Assembly (NCBI RefSeq): GCF_027579695.1
Contig: NC_083575.1
Location: forward strand, 36,121,382 to 36,185,381
Length of the DNA: 64,000 nucleotides
Direction: 5' to 3'
Origin: Neoarius graeffei
Lineage: Eukaryota > Chordata > Actinopteri > Siluriformes > Ariidae
The notes below the pieces were generated by a model. That model searched no databases and was not told where the DNA came from. It worked only from the letters and a program-made list of their open reading frames with translations. This document shows positions 31,771 through 43,392 of the stretch, in pieces (positions within the stretch are counted from its first letter, which is position 1; every line of letters begins with the position of its first letter). The translations under genes and the position numbers were made by a program.

Positions 31771-32186
31771 TGTCACGTCCACGCGTGTTTGCGCTCAGAG
31801 CACGTCCCGGACTGCAACTCACGTTCACACTGTGCTCATATTCATTCAGCCTAATTGTTGCCGAGCACCTGTTCCTGATCTCAGTGCAATCAAGGCTCAT
31901 GTATTTAAGGACTCACGGGACACATGAGATTTTCCGAAATATATGCTGTGTCATGCACCTGTCTATACCAAGTCGTTTGTATATTGTATTGCTACTCTGC
32001 TTTTGACTTTGTTTCTGTTTTCCTGTCCATGTTTATTGTCTTGCCTAGTTGATATTGTTTGCCAATCGCCTGCCCCCTGCCTGTTCCTGTTCATGCTCTT
32101 TGCTTTACATTTCGGTATTGTTTGCCAGCTTGCTTTTAATAAAATCTTCCTGTGATTACATCCATCTATCGCCGACTCACGTGACA
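31771..32186 (+). repeat. Solo LTR
   Basis: Begins TGTCACGTCC and ends ACTCACGTGACA, 416 bp. It is flanked by GTCAT (31766-31770) and GTCTT (32187-32191), a 5-bp duplication with one change. It contains a TATTTAAGG TATA-like box near 31899 and TTAATAAAATC as polyadenylation signal near 32139. There is no internal sequence, so it is an LTR-LTR recombination product. Confidence 0.8.
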
Positions 32187-32310
32187 GTCTTGATGTGCAT
32201 ATATAAAAGTTCCTCCATAATATGACAATAGAACAGGCTTGTGGGGAAAAAATACAAAGTTGTGTCATCACAAAGTCAGACGTAAAACATAACTTTAGGG
32301 ACACAATCTA

Positions 32311-32849
32311 TAGTACTGTGCAAAAGTCTTAGGCACATGTAAAGAAATGTAGACCAAAAATGATTTAAAAATAATGAAATGAAATGTTTCAACCTTAAAA
32401 AAATACTATAAACAGCAGTAAGCTATAATAAATGAAACAAAGTCAATATTTGGTGTGAGACGACCCTTTGCTGAAAAAAAAATCATAGTCTCCGGTACAA
32501 TGAGTGCAGTTTTATAAGGAAATGAGCTGTAGGTTTTACTGAGCATCTTGCAGAACCACTCACAGTTCTTCTGGACATTTTGTCACACTCGCTTCTTAAT
32601 TTTGCAACAAAACCCAGTAGCCTTCATTATGTTTTCTTTTTTAATCTGAAAAGTGCTCTATTATGGAATATGCTGCTTAGGTACAAACATATTTTTTTCC
32701 TGTAACATTAAATTTTGTGCTAGAAAAAGAACATTTGGAACTCTCAAATGTTTTTGTACTGACTTGACAATGTAGAAGTCATAAAATTGAAATCTATAAC
32801 AAAGTTTGTATGAAAAAAATAGGGTGCCTAAGACTTTTGCACAGTACTA
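32311..32849. mobile_element. MITE of the CAGTACTGTGC family, uninterrupted copy
   Basis: Inverted termini AGTACTGTGCAAAAGTCTTA and complement, with TA at 32309-32310 and 32850-32851. At 539 bp it is the cleanest copy, useful as reference for those at 10787 and 44529. Confidence 0.88.
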
Positions 32850-32851
32850 TA

Positions 32852-33873
32852 TGTTCAGCTGATGACCCAACAGAAAAATCACAAAGGTTATGGTGCTCCT
32901 AAACTATATCGCAATTCTCCATGTGTATATTGGCCATTAGAAAATGATTGTTTCAACCTGGAAGAAAGCATGTGAGGTAAGCTTTCATACTGCTTTATAA
33001 TGTGTGGATAAATTGTATTTTTGAAGTCTTTAAAACTTTCTTAGCTTAAAAAAAAGAAAGAAAGGTTTCCATCAATTCTGAGTACCCAATTATTTATTTA
33101 TACAACTCCAGGCATTTGTCATCACTTAAAATCACTTGACATTTGAATTGAGAGGAAAAAAAACAGTAATAACTGTCTAAATTCTGAAAAATTGCTGGCC
33201 TTTTGACAGTATAATGCTGACAAGGACAGCCAGTGGTGTCAGTAGATCAATGCATCACAGTCAAATTCACATTTATTTTATTTATTTATTTTTCAAAATA
33301 CACATCAGCAAAAAGGCAAGGTTAAAATGACAACATCTGGCATCACGCTGTGGGACAGCATGGGGTATGAAGCCATAGAAGAAAATTTGCCTAATTGTTT
33401 CTGTTCACCTCAAGCAGAACTAAAACTTGAGGTACAAGATGAAGTAGAAAATGAAGTTATTTTTAAAGTTTGTTTTTCAAAGCTATCAGTCATTTCTGGA
33501 AAATAAAATGCCTGAAATTACATTTGCTCCCTGTTGGGGAAAAAAGCAAAAATGGGCAAATATTATAATCTGTCATCTTACTCATTAATATGCAAATTGA
33601 ATCGTGTTTAGTCAATCATTTTGTGGTGAGAGTTAGCTTGTAATATGCTACAGCATACTTGAAGAGATGCAGAAAACATTTCATTGATGCCTTTTTTCAA
33701 TTTGAATGTTAATGAGATTTACATCATTTACCGTTTCACCAGATTTAACAGCTCCATGCATTTATTAAAGAGTACACTACAAACACACAGAAACTCAAAC
33801 AGGGCAAGCTAATTCAGGACAGACCTAATCCTCTTTTCAAGGAACAAAATCCTTCCATCTCAGGACTTGCATA
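32852..33873. other. AT-rich non-coding stretch
   Basis: No gene or repeat family recognised. Confidence 0.5.
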
Positions 33874-33881
33874 TCAAAAAA

Positions 33882-34146
33882 CAGAGGCGATTCTAGAGTC
33901 TGTTGTGGCCCCAAGCAAAAATTTCCAGGGGGCCCTTCTGACCAGTGTTCATCATGTTATAAATAATCTGACACCAACGAAAAATGTATGAAACCAAAGT
34001 TTTTAAAATTCCAAATGTGAAAATGTAATGGTAAAGAACAATAAAAACAATAAAAATAAGCCCTCGGGCCCCGACTCTTGGGGGGCCCCTGAGCCAGGGG
34101 GCCCCAAACAGTTGCCTGCCTTGCCTGTTCACAAGCTGCGCATCTG
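33882..34146. mobile_element. hAT-type MITE
   Basis: Termini CAGAGGCG and CGCATCTG are short inverted repeats, and an exact 8-bp duplication TCAAAAAA lies at 33874-33881 and 34147-34154. GC-rich GGGGCCCC blocks are internal. No coding capacity. Confidence 0.82.
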
Positions 34147-34154
34147 TCAAAAAA

Positions 34155-34699
34155 GACTGACAAGCAAAATAAAATCAGTAATGCAGAATGAGGATTCATA
34201 AATAGGAATCATGAATAAACAGAAAACAAACTAAAATTGAATAACCCTTGTTGAAATGCTTAGAAAAAGAGTTTTGTATTTAAGTCTTGAATTTTGGATG
34301 GGCAGATGGGCTACATAAGTGGAAGACCACATTGGAGTCCACTCCTCTCAGCTGAGAAAAGGAAATAGAGGCTACAGTGGACACTGGCTCACAGAAACTG
34401 GGCAGTTAAAGACTGGAAACAGATCAAGCAATGTTTTTTCCAATTTTCAGCTGTCTAGTTTTGTTGAGCCTGTGCCCACTGTAGCCTCAGATTCCAGTCC
34501 TAGGCTGGTATGAGTGTATCAAGTGCCATAGTGTTTGTGGAATTTTTAAACTAATTGCCACTATTGGGTTGAGTATTTCTTGTCAAAAATGTCAAGCTAA
34601 CAGCAGTGCTGTAGTCATAAACTGACATTCAAGAAGCGCTAGAGGATGATTAAATCAAACTGTGCATGGAAAAGATGAACAGTCTCTCAACGGTACACC
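34155..34699. other. Non-coding, no recognised repeat
   Basis: Nothing supported. The short frame at 34319-34513 has no domain. Confidence 0.5.
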
Positions 34700-35099
34700 T
34701 ACAGTATACAACAGAAGTGAGTACACCCATGTGCAATATAACATAAATGTCAAATGATTTAAAATGATTCACCTCTCAATAATTGCACTATTTCTAATTT
34801 GAGAAATAGAGTATTTCCTCTTATGAACAATCAAAAACAAATACTTTAGAAAGACACTATTGTAGTAAGGGCACACCAAGTACCTACACACACAAAACAG
34901 ACTCCTTGTCTGGCTGCCTCAGTGGTGCTGAAGGGACAGCGACCACCCTGCTCTATCCCAATGCCAAAGAAATGATGCAATTTCAGCACCACTGTTTTGG
35001 ACCAGGGGCGGGAAGACAGCACAACACGACTGGAGCTCAATCAATGCACCGATCTACCGTCCACAAGGTGCTGGCAGAATATGAAAGGGTACTGCACTT

Positions 35100-35572
35100 A
35101 CCACCAAGTGATTGGCTGCTGCACTGAAAAAAATGGCCTGTTAAATTAACACAAAAAAATCTTGTACATCGGTTGCACTTATTAAAATCATATCCACTAA
35201 GACCAATTAAGTCATGTTCAGTCAAACTGATGTACAAGATTTTTTTGTGTTAATTTAACAGGCCATTTTTTTCAGTGTGTCTACATGCTAACTCTGTCCT
35301 GCTTCCTATTTTTTGCCAGCAGACTTCAGCTAAAGATGACCATCACATGGATACATGCAGTGCCCAGCCTGACTGCCACTCCCTATCAAGGCTCTCTATT
35401 CCTCTGATCCAGTACCATGCTCATCACCATGGAAAAGACCATCCTACCCACCCTCATTCCTCTTTTTCCCCCTTTGCACTTAAGACAAAACAGCAAATAA
35501 AAAGAGCACTATTTTTACTTTACTCCTGTCTCCTTTGTATGTGTACACACTTGGGCTCTTCTAAGTGTCACA
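35100..35572 (+). repeat. 5' LTR of element B, split by a MITE
   Basis: From CTAACTCTGTCCTGCTTCC to CTTCTAAGTGTCACA it matches 43098-43392. CTTAAGACAAAACAGCAAATAAA holds the polyadenylation signal. GGCTGCTG before the MITE matches GGCTGCTG of the 3' LTR. The left edge is not certain. Confidence 0.75.
35122..35277. mobile_element. MITE with 49-bp perfect inverted repeats
   Basis: Arms run from CACTGAAAAAAATGGCCTGT to GATGTACAAG and are perfect complements over 49 bp, with a 58-bp loop. The homologous 3' LTR (43085 region) reads GGCTGCTGTCTCCATGC without it, consistent with insertion at TG. Superfamily unknown. Confidence 0.85.
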
Positions 35573-35933
35573 CTGATAGAGAATGCGGGCTAAGAACACA
35601 GACCCAAGAAGAAGCCAAGAAGCCTTTATTTGTCACACATACACTCCAGTACAGACTTAAGCACACAGTGAAATTTAACCTCTGCATTTAACCAATCTGA
35701 AGTAGTGAACACATACATGCACACACAAGTGAGTAATGAGCACAAACACGTACCCAGAGCAGTGAGCAGCTATGCTATAGTGCCCAGGGAGCAGTTGTGG
35801 GTTAGTTGCCCTTGCTCAAGGGCACTTCAACCCAACCTCAGGCCATGGCTGCCCCATCATCATCATGATGTTTTCCCCATGGCCTACTCTTGGCCCTCGG
35901 GCACGACTGAAGGCCAAGACTATTGTCCAACAG

Positions 35934-37406
35934 TCAGTGGAATTCGGATTTATCCATCATTGTCCTTCTTATTTGTGTGCGGTCCATACTGAGTCTCTTT
36001 TCGACATTTGCCCAGATCTTATTTGGTGTTCGCTTGGCGAATAATACTTGCTTTTGCAAGGCATCGTTTTCCAAGCGACACACATGTGCCATATATTTCA
36101 TGTATTGCCCATGGCAAAAGTCTGTTATGTGGCCAGTGTTGGTAATAGTGCGTAGTTTGTCGTTAGATATTTTGTAGGACCAATTAAGTTCCCCTTCAAC
36201 TTGTATAGTTGGAGCCACGCTTTTTCTTCACTGGGATCGTGTGGGAGCATTTTTTCTAGCATATCCCCCGGCCACCATCTTTCTCAAAAAGCCATTCCAA
36301 ACATTCTCAATCTTTTGGAGGTCATCTACTGTCAGCTCGTAAGTTTGAATTCCATATAGTAGACGCGATCTCACACACGCAATTAGGATCTTCATACGTG
36401 TGTCCAGATATATTTCTCTATCGGTCAGAAAGTGTTTTAACTCGTCCCACTTTTGGAACGCAGAAGCAATTCTCGAGTGCAGGGCGGCAGCCGACTTTTC
36501 TGTCTTCGTAATCAAATGGCCTAAGTAACGAAATTCTCTGACGTTTTTAATGAGGGTGTTATTTACAGACAGTAGGGACCTCTGAGCTCTGATCGACTCG
36601 TCGACATTGAAAGCCATGGTCTCTGTTTTTGAATATGACATTTGCAGCCCGAATCTTGAGAAGGTGTTGTCATATATAGCAAGGATTTTACTGAGCTCTT
36701 CGATGCTATTAGAGAAAAGCACCACATCATCTGCGTATAATAGTTCCATCACTCTTAACCGCCCAGTTGCTGTTGCTCTCTCCCGATAATCACGAGGTGA
36801 GACTTCATTTGGTATCTGGAACTCTATCAGCACACCAGTGTCTGGAAACTGCTTCTTTATCTCATACTTTGCGCACCTCAAGACAAAGTCCATGTATATA
36901 TTGAAAATTAGGGGACTTTCGAGGGCGCCTTGGCGGCATCCAACAAACATTTCAAAATGCTCCACAGCACCCTTGATGCAAGCCTTTGTACCAATGTAGA
37001 GGGCCCTTAGGACAGACACCAATTTAGGACAGGACAGTCGAATTTCTAGCACACGGAATAGTGCCTCGCGCGGGACCCAGTCGTATGCTGCTTTAAGGTC
37101 GACAAAGCAGAGGAACAGTGATTGCTTTTCCTTCTCTAGAATATGTCGAGTAATATATATGGCATCACAGGTGGATCTATTTTTCCTAAATCCAAATTAT
37201 GTGTCCAGCAAAATAATCTCGTAGATCATCCTTATCCTCTCCATGGCAATAGCTGACACGATTTTTGACATCGTTGCAATTATTGACAGACCATGGTAGT
37301 TTTCGGCCAGATGTTTGGAACCCTTCTTATGAAGGCAAGTTATTGTGGAGATTAGCCATGCGCTTGGAATCTTCAGGCATGTCCATATAACACCCAACAA
37401 AAACAC
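35934..37406 (-). pseudogene. LINE reverse transcriptase and C-terminal domain
   Basis: 37406-37197 gives the RT N-terminal blocks (LISTITCLHKKGSKHLAENY, then GLSIIATMSKIV). 37052-36228 continues through GCRQGALESPLIFNIYMDFV and the catalytic LLYADDVVLFSNS (YxDD intact), then FRYLGHLITKTEKS and the thumb. 36218-35934 adds ITDFCHGQYMKYMAHVCRL, a C-terminal region. A few stops and frameshifts separate the pieces, so it is no longer one protein. Confidence 0.88.
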
Positions 37407-37540
37407 TAAATATTGAAGGAGTCATGTAGATTGGGAGTACTTCAGTTGTTCAGCGTAGATACCATCCATGCCCTGACATTTCCCGTTGTTAAGCTTTTTA
37501 AAACAACGTTTTAACTCTGAGGTGTCTGGAGGGCTCTCAT

Positions 37541-37969
37541 CTACAGGATCCAGGTTTTATGGTGGGAGTATATGTGGAAATTCTTCAGGGAGTACAAGCT
37601 CAGGCTGCTGCTGAAATTCTCGCTGACCGAGGTGCTGGGCGAAATGTTCTTGTAATTTAATTGGGTGGATAAACTGCATGTTCTTTCTCGGCAGTGATGT
37701 GTGATTCTTAGCAAGGTGGAATTCTTTCTCTGTATCTCGTTGTTCACTAGCAAAACTGATCTTACTTGCCTTTTCTTGAAATACTCCCTCTTGAGCGAAA
37801 TGCGCATTTTCCTTATCTTCTTAGAAAGTTCTTTCTTTTCTGCCAGCGCATGTGACGCTCGTCGTTTGGCAACCAAACTCAGGAATTCCTTGTTGATCCA
37901 GGGCTTAAAGTCATACTCTTTTTGTCTCAGTGGGATAATATCTGCAGAAGCTTCAGTTATAGCATCCAC
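37541..37969 (-). pseudogene. LINE linker between endonuclease and RT
   Basis: Basic, helical stretch with KPWINKEFLSLVAKRRASHA and KELSKKIRKMRISLKREYFK, the usual spacer preceding RT in this type of ORF2. Frame interrupted downstream. Confidence 0.65.
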
Positions 37970-38169
37970 TATCCTTTGGTTGACGATATCAAAATTTTCA
38001 GGCGTCGGTAGGTCTCCTTGCAGCTCATCAAGCCGCTTGCTTTATTGAGTTTGTATGGTGTCAGATTCTCTCAGAATGCATACATTTAGGACATGACGCT
38101 GCGCCTTCACTGATTTGCTCTTCCTGAAGATTTTACGCCTTCTTCTTTTAGTTGGAAACATAGTGTCCA

Positions 38170-39016
38170 GCACAACTATTCGGTGGTCTGATTCAAATGG
38201 GTCACTAACACTCAGTTATGATTTGCAATTCCTTGTGGCTCTCTTTACATACCATTCGCTTATGATGTAGTCTAGGCGACATTCAAACCCCTTAGGGGAC
38301 TTGTAAGTAAATCTATGCGTATCGTTTCTGGTGTCAAACATGGTGTTCAGGATATACAGTGAGTTATTCTCGGCCACCTCGAGTAGCTGGTTCCCACTGA
38401 AACTTGTTGGATTCTTGTCGTTGTTCCTCCCGATACACTGCCACCTATCACGTGGGCTGTCAGTCCCTATAGTTGCATTGAAGTCTCCACACAAAATTAT
38501 CTTATAAGAATAATAAGACTTTTTGTTGTCTGCCAGCAATCTAGAAAGGTTATTATAAAAGGCTTCATTGGTCGAGCTTGCATATTCCTCAGTTGGTGAG
38601 TAACAGGAAAAAAGGCATATTTTTGTCCCGCGGACCACAACTCTTGCAATAGATGTTCTTGCCTCCATTGAGTGTTCCACATCAACCAGTTTCACATGCG
38701 GGGCTAGTACAATAGCAACACCAGCCAGCCCCCTCCCTTTCATTCCATTGTAGAGAACCTTCCAGCCATTGAGGATGGGATAGTCGAACTCAATTTCTCC
38801 TTGGCCAGTGATGCGGGTTTCCTGCATGCAGCAGATGTCTTGTTTAAGCGTCCTCACTTGCATCACACATTCCGCCAGTTTGCTTTTGCACTTTGTGGTA
38901 CGAACATTGATTGTGCCAATACGTACATGGTGATAAGGTGGAGGTTTGTCTTTGTCACCACTGATGGCCATAGCTGCCATGGAACTGGGAGAGTGACCTC
39001 TGAGAAGGTCACACAC
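38170..39016 (-). pseudogene. LINE AP-type endonuclease domain
   Basis: Motifs in order: IGTINVRTTKCKSKLAE (start of the fold), DICCMQETRI with the metal-binding Glu, ARVVVRGTKICLFSCYSPTE, IILCGDFNATIG with Asp and Asn, ECRLDYII, and after a single TAA at about 38216 the frame continues VSDPFESDHRIVVLD with the catalytic Asp-His. This nicks target DNA for reverse transcription. One nonsense codon, otherwise well preserved over 265 residues. Confidence 0.88.
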
Positions 39017-39420
39017 AAAGCAGTAGTAATAATAATATGACTAATACTTAAAGTTATTCAACTAAATAATAAATAACAGTAATAATAATTATAATTCGAA
39101 AAATGGACACAAACTTATGAGTTGGATATTTCCAAGTAATTATCTACCTTTGGTGATCTTAGTTAACTAGAGTGAAAGAGGCTACTTTACAACCTAGTCC
39201 CCAGTGACTCCATTGGCTCACTCGACCACAAGGCCAAGATCCCCAGGGTGCACATGTCCTATTGACGGAGGTGGAGTCTGGCTAGAGTGTGATAGGCGTT
39301 TAGGCTTGTCTGGACTTACTTCACTGCCTTCCAAGACTAGCAGATACACATCTGAGAGTTGCGCTTCAACACCCTATGCACCCCAACGTGCAACACTCAA
39401 CCCCAGGGTGCACACATGTT

Positions 39421-39598
39421 AACCTAACTGCATGTCTTTGAACTGTGGGGGAAACCGGAGCACCCAGAGGAAACCCATGCAGACACAGGGAGAACATGCA
39501 AACTCCACACAGAAAGACCCCCATTGGCCACTGGGCTCAAACCCAGAACCTTCTTGCCATGAGGCGACAGTGCTAACCATTACACCACTGTGCCACCC
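39421..39598 (-). mobile_element. V-SINE fragment (head and core only)
   Basis: Minus-strand SINE missing its 3' third. It begins in the core (CATGTCTTTGAACTGTGGGG) and ends with the head GTGCCACCC. The missing part borders the LINE 5' end, suggesting that the LINE or a deletion removed it. Confidence 0.85.
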
Positions 39599-39600
39599 AA

Positions 39601-40345
39601 GACCCCACCCACCATGGATCCCAATGTCTGCCAGCTCCTCGAAGCATTCCTGCAGTAGTCTCAGCTCTCATAGGAGATGTCCCAAGGCCTACACATGGTG
39701 GCCCAAGAACTCCTGGTGCTCCATCAGTGGCCACCCCTCTCCCTGATCCCACCCAAGATGCTTGAAAATTGACAACAATGTAGAAACCTACCTTGCCACT
39801 TTCGAAAGAGTCACTATCAGAGAAGCCTGGCCTCTGAGACTGTGGGCCCACATCCTAGCTCCCCTCCTCACCAGGGAAGCCCAAAGAGCATGCTTTGCCC
39901 TGCCAGAAGAAGAAGCGGAGGACTGCCACTCACTCACAACAGAAGTGTTAGCTTGCTGCGGTCTCTCCTCCACCTGAACCACTGCTAAGATCCACTGTTG
40001 GGCCTACCAACCTGGCAAAAAGCCCCACTCACAGATAGATGCCCTGCTTCATATCACCTGGTGGTGGCTGCAACCACAACAACTAACAGGGGTGGAGATC
40101 ATCAAAAGGGTGACCCTCGACAGGTTCCTGAGAGCGATCCCTGGTGAAGACAGGAGGATGGTGATGATGAAGGCTGCCACTACACCCGGAGGCACGATTA
40201 AGGCTCTGGAGTGCATCTTGGCCGCCCTGGACATGAGGAGAGGGGAAAAGAGAGAAAAGAGCCTAGACTGGCAGCAAGAGTTCTCCAAACACCGAAGGCT
40301 GCCTCCCACACCCTCAGCCCAGCACAGGAAGAGCTCCAGATAAGG
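39601..40345 (+). pseudogene. Gag of element B with SCAN-like capsid region
   Basis: After LLEAFLQ-type N-terminal helices, 39762-39977 reads ETYLATFERVTIREAWPLRL then WAHILAPLLTREAQRACFAL and AEDCHSLTTEVLACCGLSS. Past one stop, the next helices follow (KPHSQIDALLHITWWWLQPQ, then VEIIKRVTLDRFLRAIPGED). The W..L.LLT..A...L........L...L pattern is that of the SCAN domain, which is thought to derive from Gmr1-like gag. Stops and frameshifts present. Confidence 0.72.
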
Positions 40346-40499
40346 CCCTCACCTATAAATGAGGCTTTGCCTACCGATCCTGAGCAACGACCACTTCCCT
40401 GAGTCAACAAAACACGTCTGGCAGACTGCACTGTGCATGATGCTCCACAGCCCCACATGCCCACCATTACACCCCAACTGAATAGAACCCCATTCCTGC

Positions 40500-40830
40500 A
40501 CTTCTAGACTCATGGGAGCTCCATCACGCTGGCTTGACCCACAGCCCTCTCCGAGTCTGGAAAGCCCTATGGCAGCCTTGCTGTAACATGTGCATGGGGA
40601 CATACGAGAGGTCCCAGTGGCCAAGGTAAAAGTAGGCAACCTCCAAGGGAAATGGCCTCTAACCATAGATATAATCCCAGAGCTTCCTGTGCCTCCTCCC
40701 ATACAGCAAGACTGGCTGGGGTTCCAGGGCCAAGCAATGGCGCACAAGAGTAAAAGGACCACACCGAGATGGAAGAGACAGCCTTGCCAAACCCCAACCA
40801 ATAAACACACCACCTGCCTAGCCAGCTGAG
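40500..40830 (+). pseudogene. Retropepsin-like remnant of element B
   Basis: THGSSITLA at about 40510 is a degenerate form of the aspartic protease DSGSS motif. It is followed in other frames by VHGDIREVPVAKVKVGNLQG and WPLTIDIIPELPVP then QDWLGFQG, the flap and C-terminal strands expected of a gypsy protease. It lies between gag and integrase. Confidence 0.55.
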
Positions 40831-40982
40831 ATGTAGCAAAACCTGATGCTGGCCCTAAAGATGAATCCACCCCTCCTGCTAACTCTATATCTGTTCTGTG
40901 TAATCAGGCAGCCAGAGAGGGGAGCTTCAGCAGGGAGCAGAGGACTGATGACTGGTTGGAGCACTGCTGGAAATAGGCACTC

Positions 40983-41770
40983 GTGGTTCACGGGGAACAT
41001 CAAAAGCCATTCCAAGCCCTCCCTGCAGTGTATTTCCTCATGAAGAACCATCTCCTGTATTATCACTGCAGTCGCCATGGAGAGCCTTGTGACCTACTTG
41101 TAGTTCCACAGTCATGGGTCAACTCTGTGATGCACCTGGCACACACCCACCTGCTTGGAGGCCACCCAGGACCTGGCAACACCCTAGAGAAGCTCAGGGA
41201 CTGGTTCCATTGGCCGGGGATGGCTGTGGAGGTGTGTAACTTCTGCCAAAAGTGCCCCCACTGTAAGCACAACTGTCCCCACAAACCGGTCCATGCACTG
41301 CTGATCCCACTCCCCATCATCAAGGTCCCATTCAAGTAGGTGGGTATGGATCTGGTGGGGCAATTACTCAATTCTGCCCAAGGTCATGAATACATTCTGG
41401 TAATCATCAACTATGCCAACAGATACCTTGAGGCCACCCCCCTCTGTAAAACCACATCCAAAACCATCGTCAGAGTACTGATGCACCTATTCAGTCATGT
41501 GGGAAGCCCTAAGGACCTGCTGATTCACCAGGGCACCCCGTTCATCTCAAATCTAATGGTGGAATTGTGCTGGCTGCTGCAGGTGAAAGAACTCTGTGCC
41601 TCTGTTTACCACCCCAAAACCCACAGCCTTGTTGAAGGATTCAATCAACTGTAAGTTCATTGCATACTGGCAGGGCCCCTACACTATCAAGGAATGAGTG
41701 GGTCCCATGAACTACTGCCTGTAACAGCCAGGTAAGAAAGCACTCACCCAGCTGTACCACATCAATTTGT
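40983..41770 (+). pseudogene. Integrase of element B
   Basis: Zinc-binding region in 40983-41339: HLAHTHLLGGHPGPGNTLEK, then KLRDWFHWPGM and FCQKCPHCKHN. After a stop, the core at 41340-41654 has MGMDLVGQLL (first Asp), HVGSPKDLLIHQGTPF (second Asp changed to His) and VYHPKTHSLVEGFNQL (Glu present). A GPY/F-like piece (YWQGPYTIKE) follows near 41670. Upstream of RT, confirming Gmr1-like order. Confidence 0.85.
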
Positions 41771-42049
41771 TAAAACATTGCATAAAGCCAGTGTTTGCTC
41801 TCTCAGCCCCTCTTGTCCCCCACACAGACTCTGGAAACAAACAGCACGTCCTCCGGGTGGATGACCTTACCCCCACCCAAACTCAGGAGCTTAAGGAGTT
41901 GGGGAATCAGTTTAGGAATGTGTTCTCAGCAGAGCACGTGCAGACCCACCTCCTCCACCACAACACTATTACATCCCCAGGGGTGGGAGTGCAACAGTGG
42001 CCCTATTGGGTCCTGGAGGCTCGCTGACAGGCCATGAAGCAGAAGTGGT

Positions 42050-42510
42050 GAATGCTGCAGGATAGCATCATCAATGAGTCCCCCAGCCCCTGGTCAAACC
42101 CCATTGTGGTGGTTGCCCAAGTCTGATGAGAGCCTGTGGCTTTGTAAAATTTTCAAGAAATTAAATGAAATTTCACAGTTTGACACTTACCCAATGCCAT
42201 AAGTCGATGAATTTGTCAAGCAGCTGGGGAGAGCCCATTTCATTTCAACTTTGGACCTCACCAAAGGCTATTAGCAAGTCACCCTCACATCTACAGCAAG
42301 GCCTAAAATTGCATTTAACATCTACACAGGCCATTGGCAGTACCAGGTTCACCCCTTCATCCTCCATGGGGCCCCGACAATGCTCCTACACCTAATAGAT
42401 ATCGTCCTCATCATCAAGAACAAAAGACAGAGGTAGCTAAGGACTACCCCTGACCCTCCATCAAAAAACAGGTATGTGGCTTCTTAGGGTTGGCTGGACA
42501 TTGTCACAGA
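42050..42510 (+). pseudogene. Reverse transcriptase remnant of element B
   Basis: FKKLNEISQFDTYPMP, then AHFISTLDLTKGY followed by a stop, GHWQYQVHPFILHGAPTML and LIDIVLI in shifting frames. The region that should hold YxDD appears deleted around 42410, with KKQVCGFLGLAGHCHRFVPN following at once. Confidence 0.75.
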
Positions 42511-42519
42511 TTCGTGCCA

Positions 42520-43020
42520 AACTTCTTGTCTCTACCTGCCCCACCCCAGATCTTACTAGGAAAGGAGAACCAGACAAGGTTCGCTGGACCCAGGAAACTG
42601 AACAGGCATTTGAAGCTCTGCCCTAAACTAAAAATCTATCCTGAGAAACCTAGACTGCTTTCGCCCCTTCCTGGTACATAATGACACTTCTGAGACTGGC
42701 CTAGGTGCAGTGCTGTCCCAAGAATTCAATGGGGAAGAGCACCCCATCATCTGCATAAGTAGAAAGCTGACCCCTGTTGAACAGCGATATGCTGTCATGG
42801 AGTGAGAAGTCCTTGCCATTAAATGGGCAATTGAAGAATTTCAATAACAGGTCACCATTTCACTCTGGTAACTGAAAATGTTCCTCTACAATGGCTGGCA
42901 AAGGCAAAAAACCCTCAAATAACAAAGTAACATGTTGGTTTCTGTCTCTCTAGAGCTTCTCGTTCCAGGTTCAATATCAAGCAGGGACCCACAACAGAAA
43001 TGCAGATGGTCTAACCTGAC
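42520..43020 (+). pseudogene. RNase H remnant of element B
   Basis: A frame around 42560-42850 reads RWTQETEQAFEALP, FLVHNDTSETGLGAVLSQEF, PIICISRKLTPVEQRYAVME then LAIKWAIEEF, the RNase H signature order of gypsy pol. Stops interrupt. Directly followed by the 3' LTR. Confidence 0.8.
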
Positions 43021-43084
43021 AGCAAATGCTCTGGGCCCAGTTTTCAATGGCAGCTGGGTCAAAGTTTGGTACTGTGTGCTGTAA

Positions 43085-43392
43085 GTGGCTGCTGTCTCCA
43101 TGCTAATTCTGTCCTGCTTCCTGTTTTCTGCCAGCAGACTCCAGCTAAAGACATCCATCCTGCTGCTACACAGAGATGCAGCACCCAGCCCAACTTCCAC
43201 TTGGCATCAAGGCTCTCTATTCCTCCAGCCCAGCACCAAATTCACCATCACGCAAAAGACCAACACATGTATCCTTTCTCCTCTTTTCCCCCTTTGCACT
43301 TAAGACAAAAGAGCTAATAAAAAGAGCACTATTTTCACCTTACTCCTGTCTCCTGAGTATGTGTCCACTCCTGGGCACTTCTAAGTACCACA
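43085..43392 (+). repeat. 3' LTR of element B
   Basis: Direct repeat of the 5' LTR, without the MITE, ending CTTCTAAGTACCACA. AGCTAATAAAAAGAGCAC is the likely polyadenylation signal. Sequence beyond 43393 belongs to the Tc1 host. Confidence 0.78.

Larger units (their letters stand above)
35593..39420 (-). mobile_element. LINE (non-LTR retrotransposon) with APE endonuclease and RT
   Basis: Minus-strand order from right to left: probable 5' UTR (39017-39420), endonuclease, linker, reverse transcriptase, C-terminal region, and 3' sequence (35593-35933) resembling a repeat common in fish (TTTATTTGTCACACATACAC, CCAGAGCAGTGAGCAGCTATG). Clade not settled; the endonuclease looks RTE-like. It is inserted in Gmr1-like element B. 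Confidence 0.75.
35100..43392 (+). mobile_element. Gmr1-like Ty3/gypsy retrotransposon B
   Basis: LTRs at about 35100-35572 and 43085-43392 enclose, in order, gag with a SCAN-like capsid region, protease, integrase, RT and RNase H, all degraded. Integrase before RT defines the Gmr1-like group. A LINE (about 35.6-39.4 kb) and a SINE fragment interrupt the space between the 5' LTR and gag. The element sits inside a Tc1-like husk. Confidence 0.78.

Noticed and set aside
35275..35691. 138-residue plus-strand frame
   Set aside because: Covers the 5' LTR of element B and a LINE-type 3' repeat; not a gene.
36607..36789. Plus-strand frame inside the LINE
   Set aside because: Opposite strand of the RT domain with no recognisable domain.
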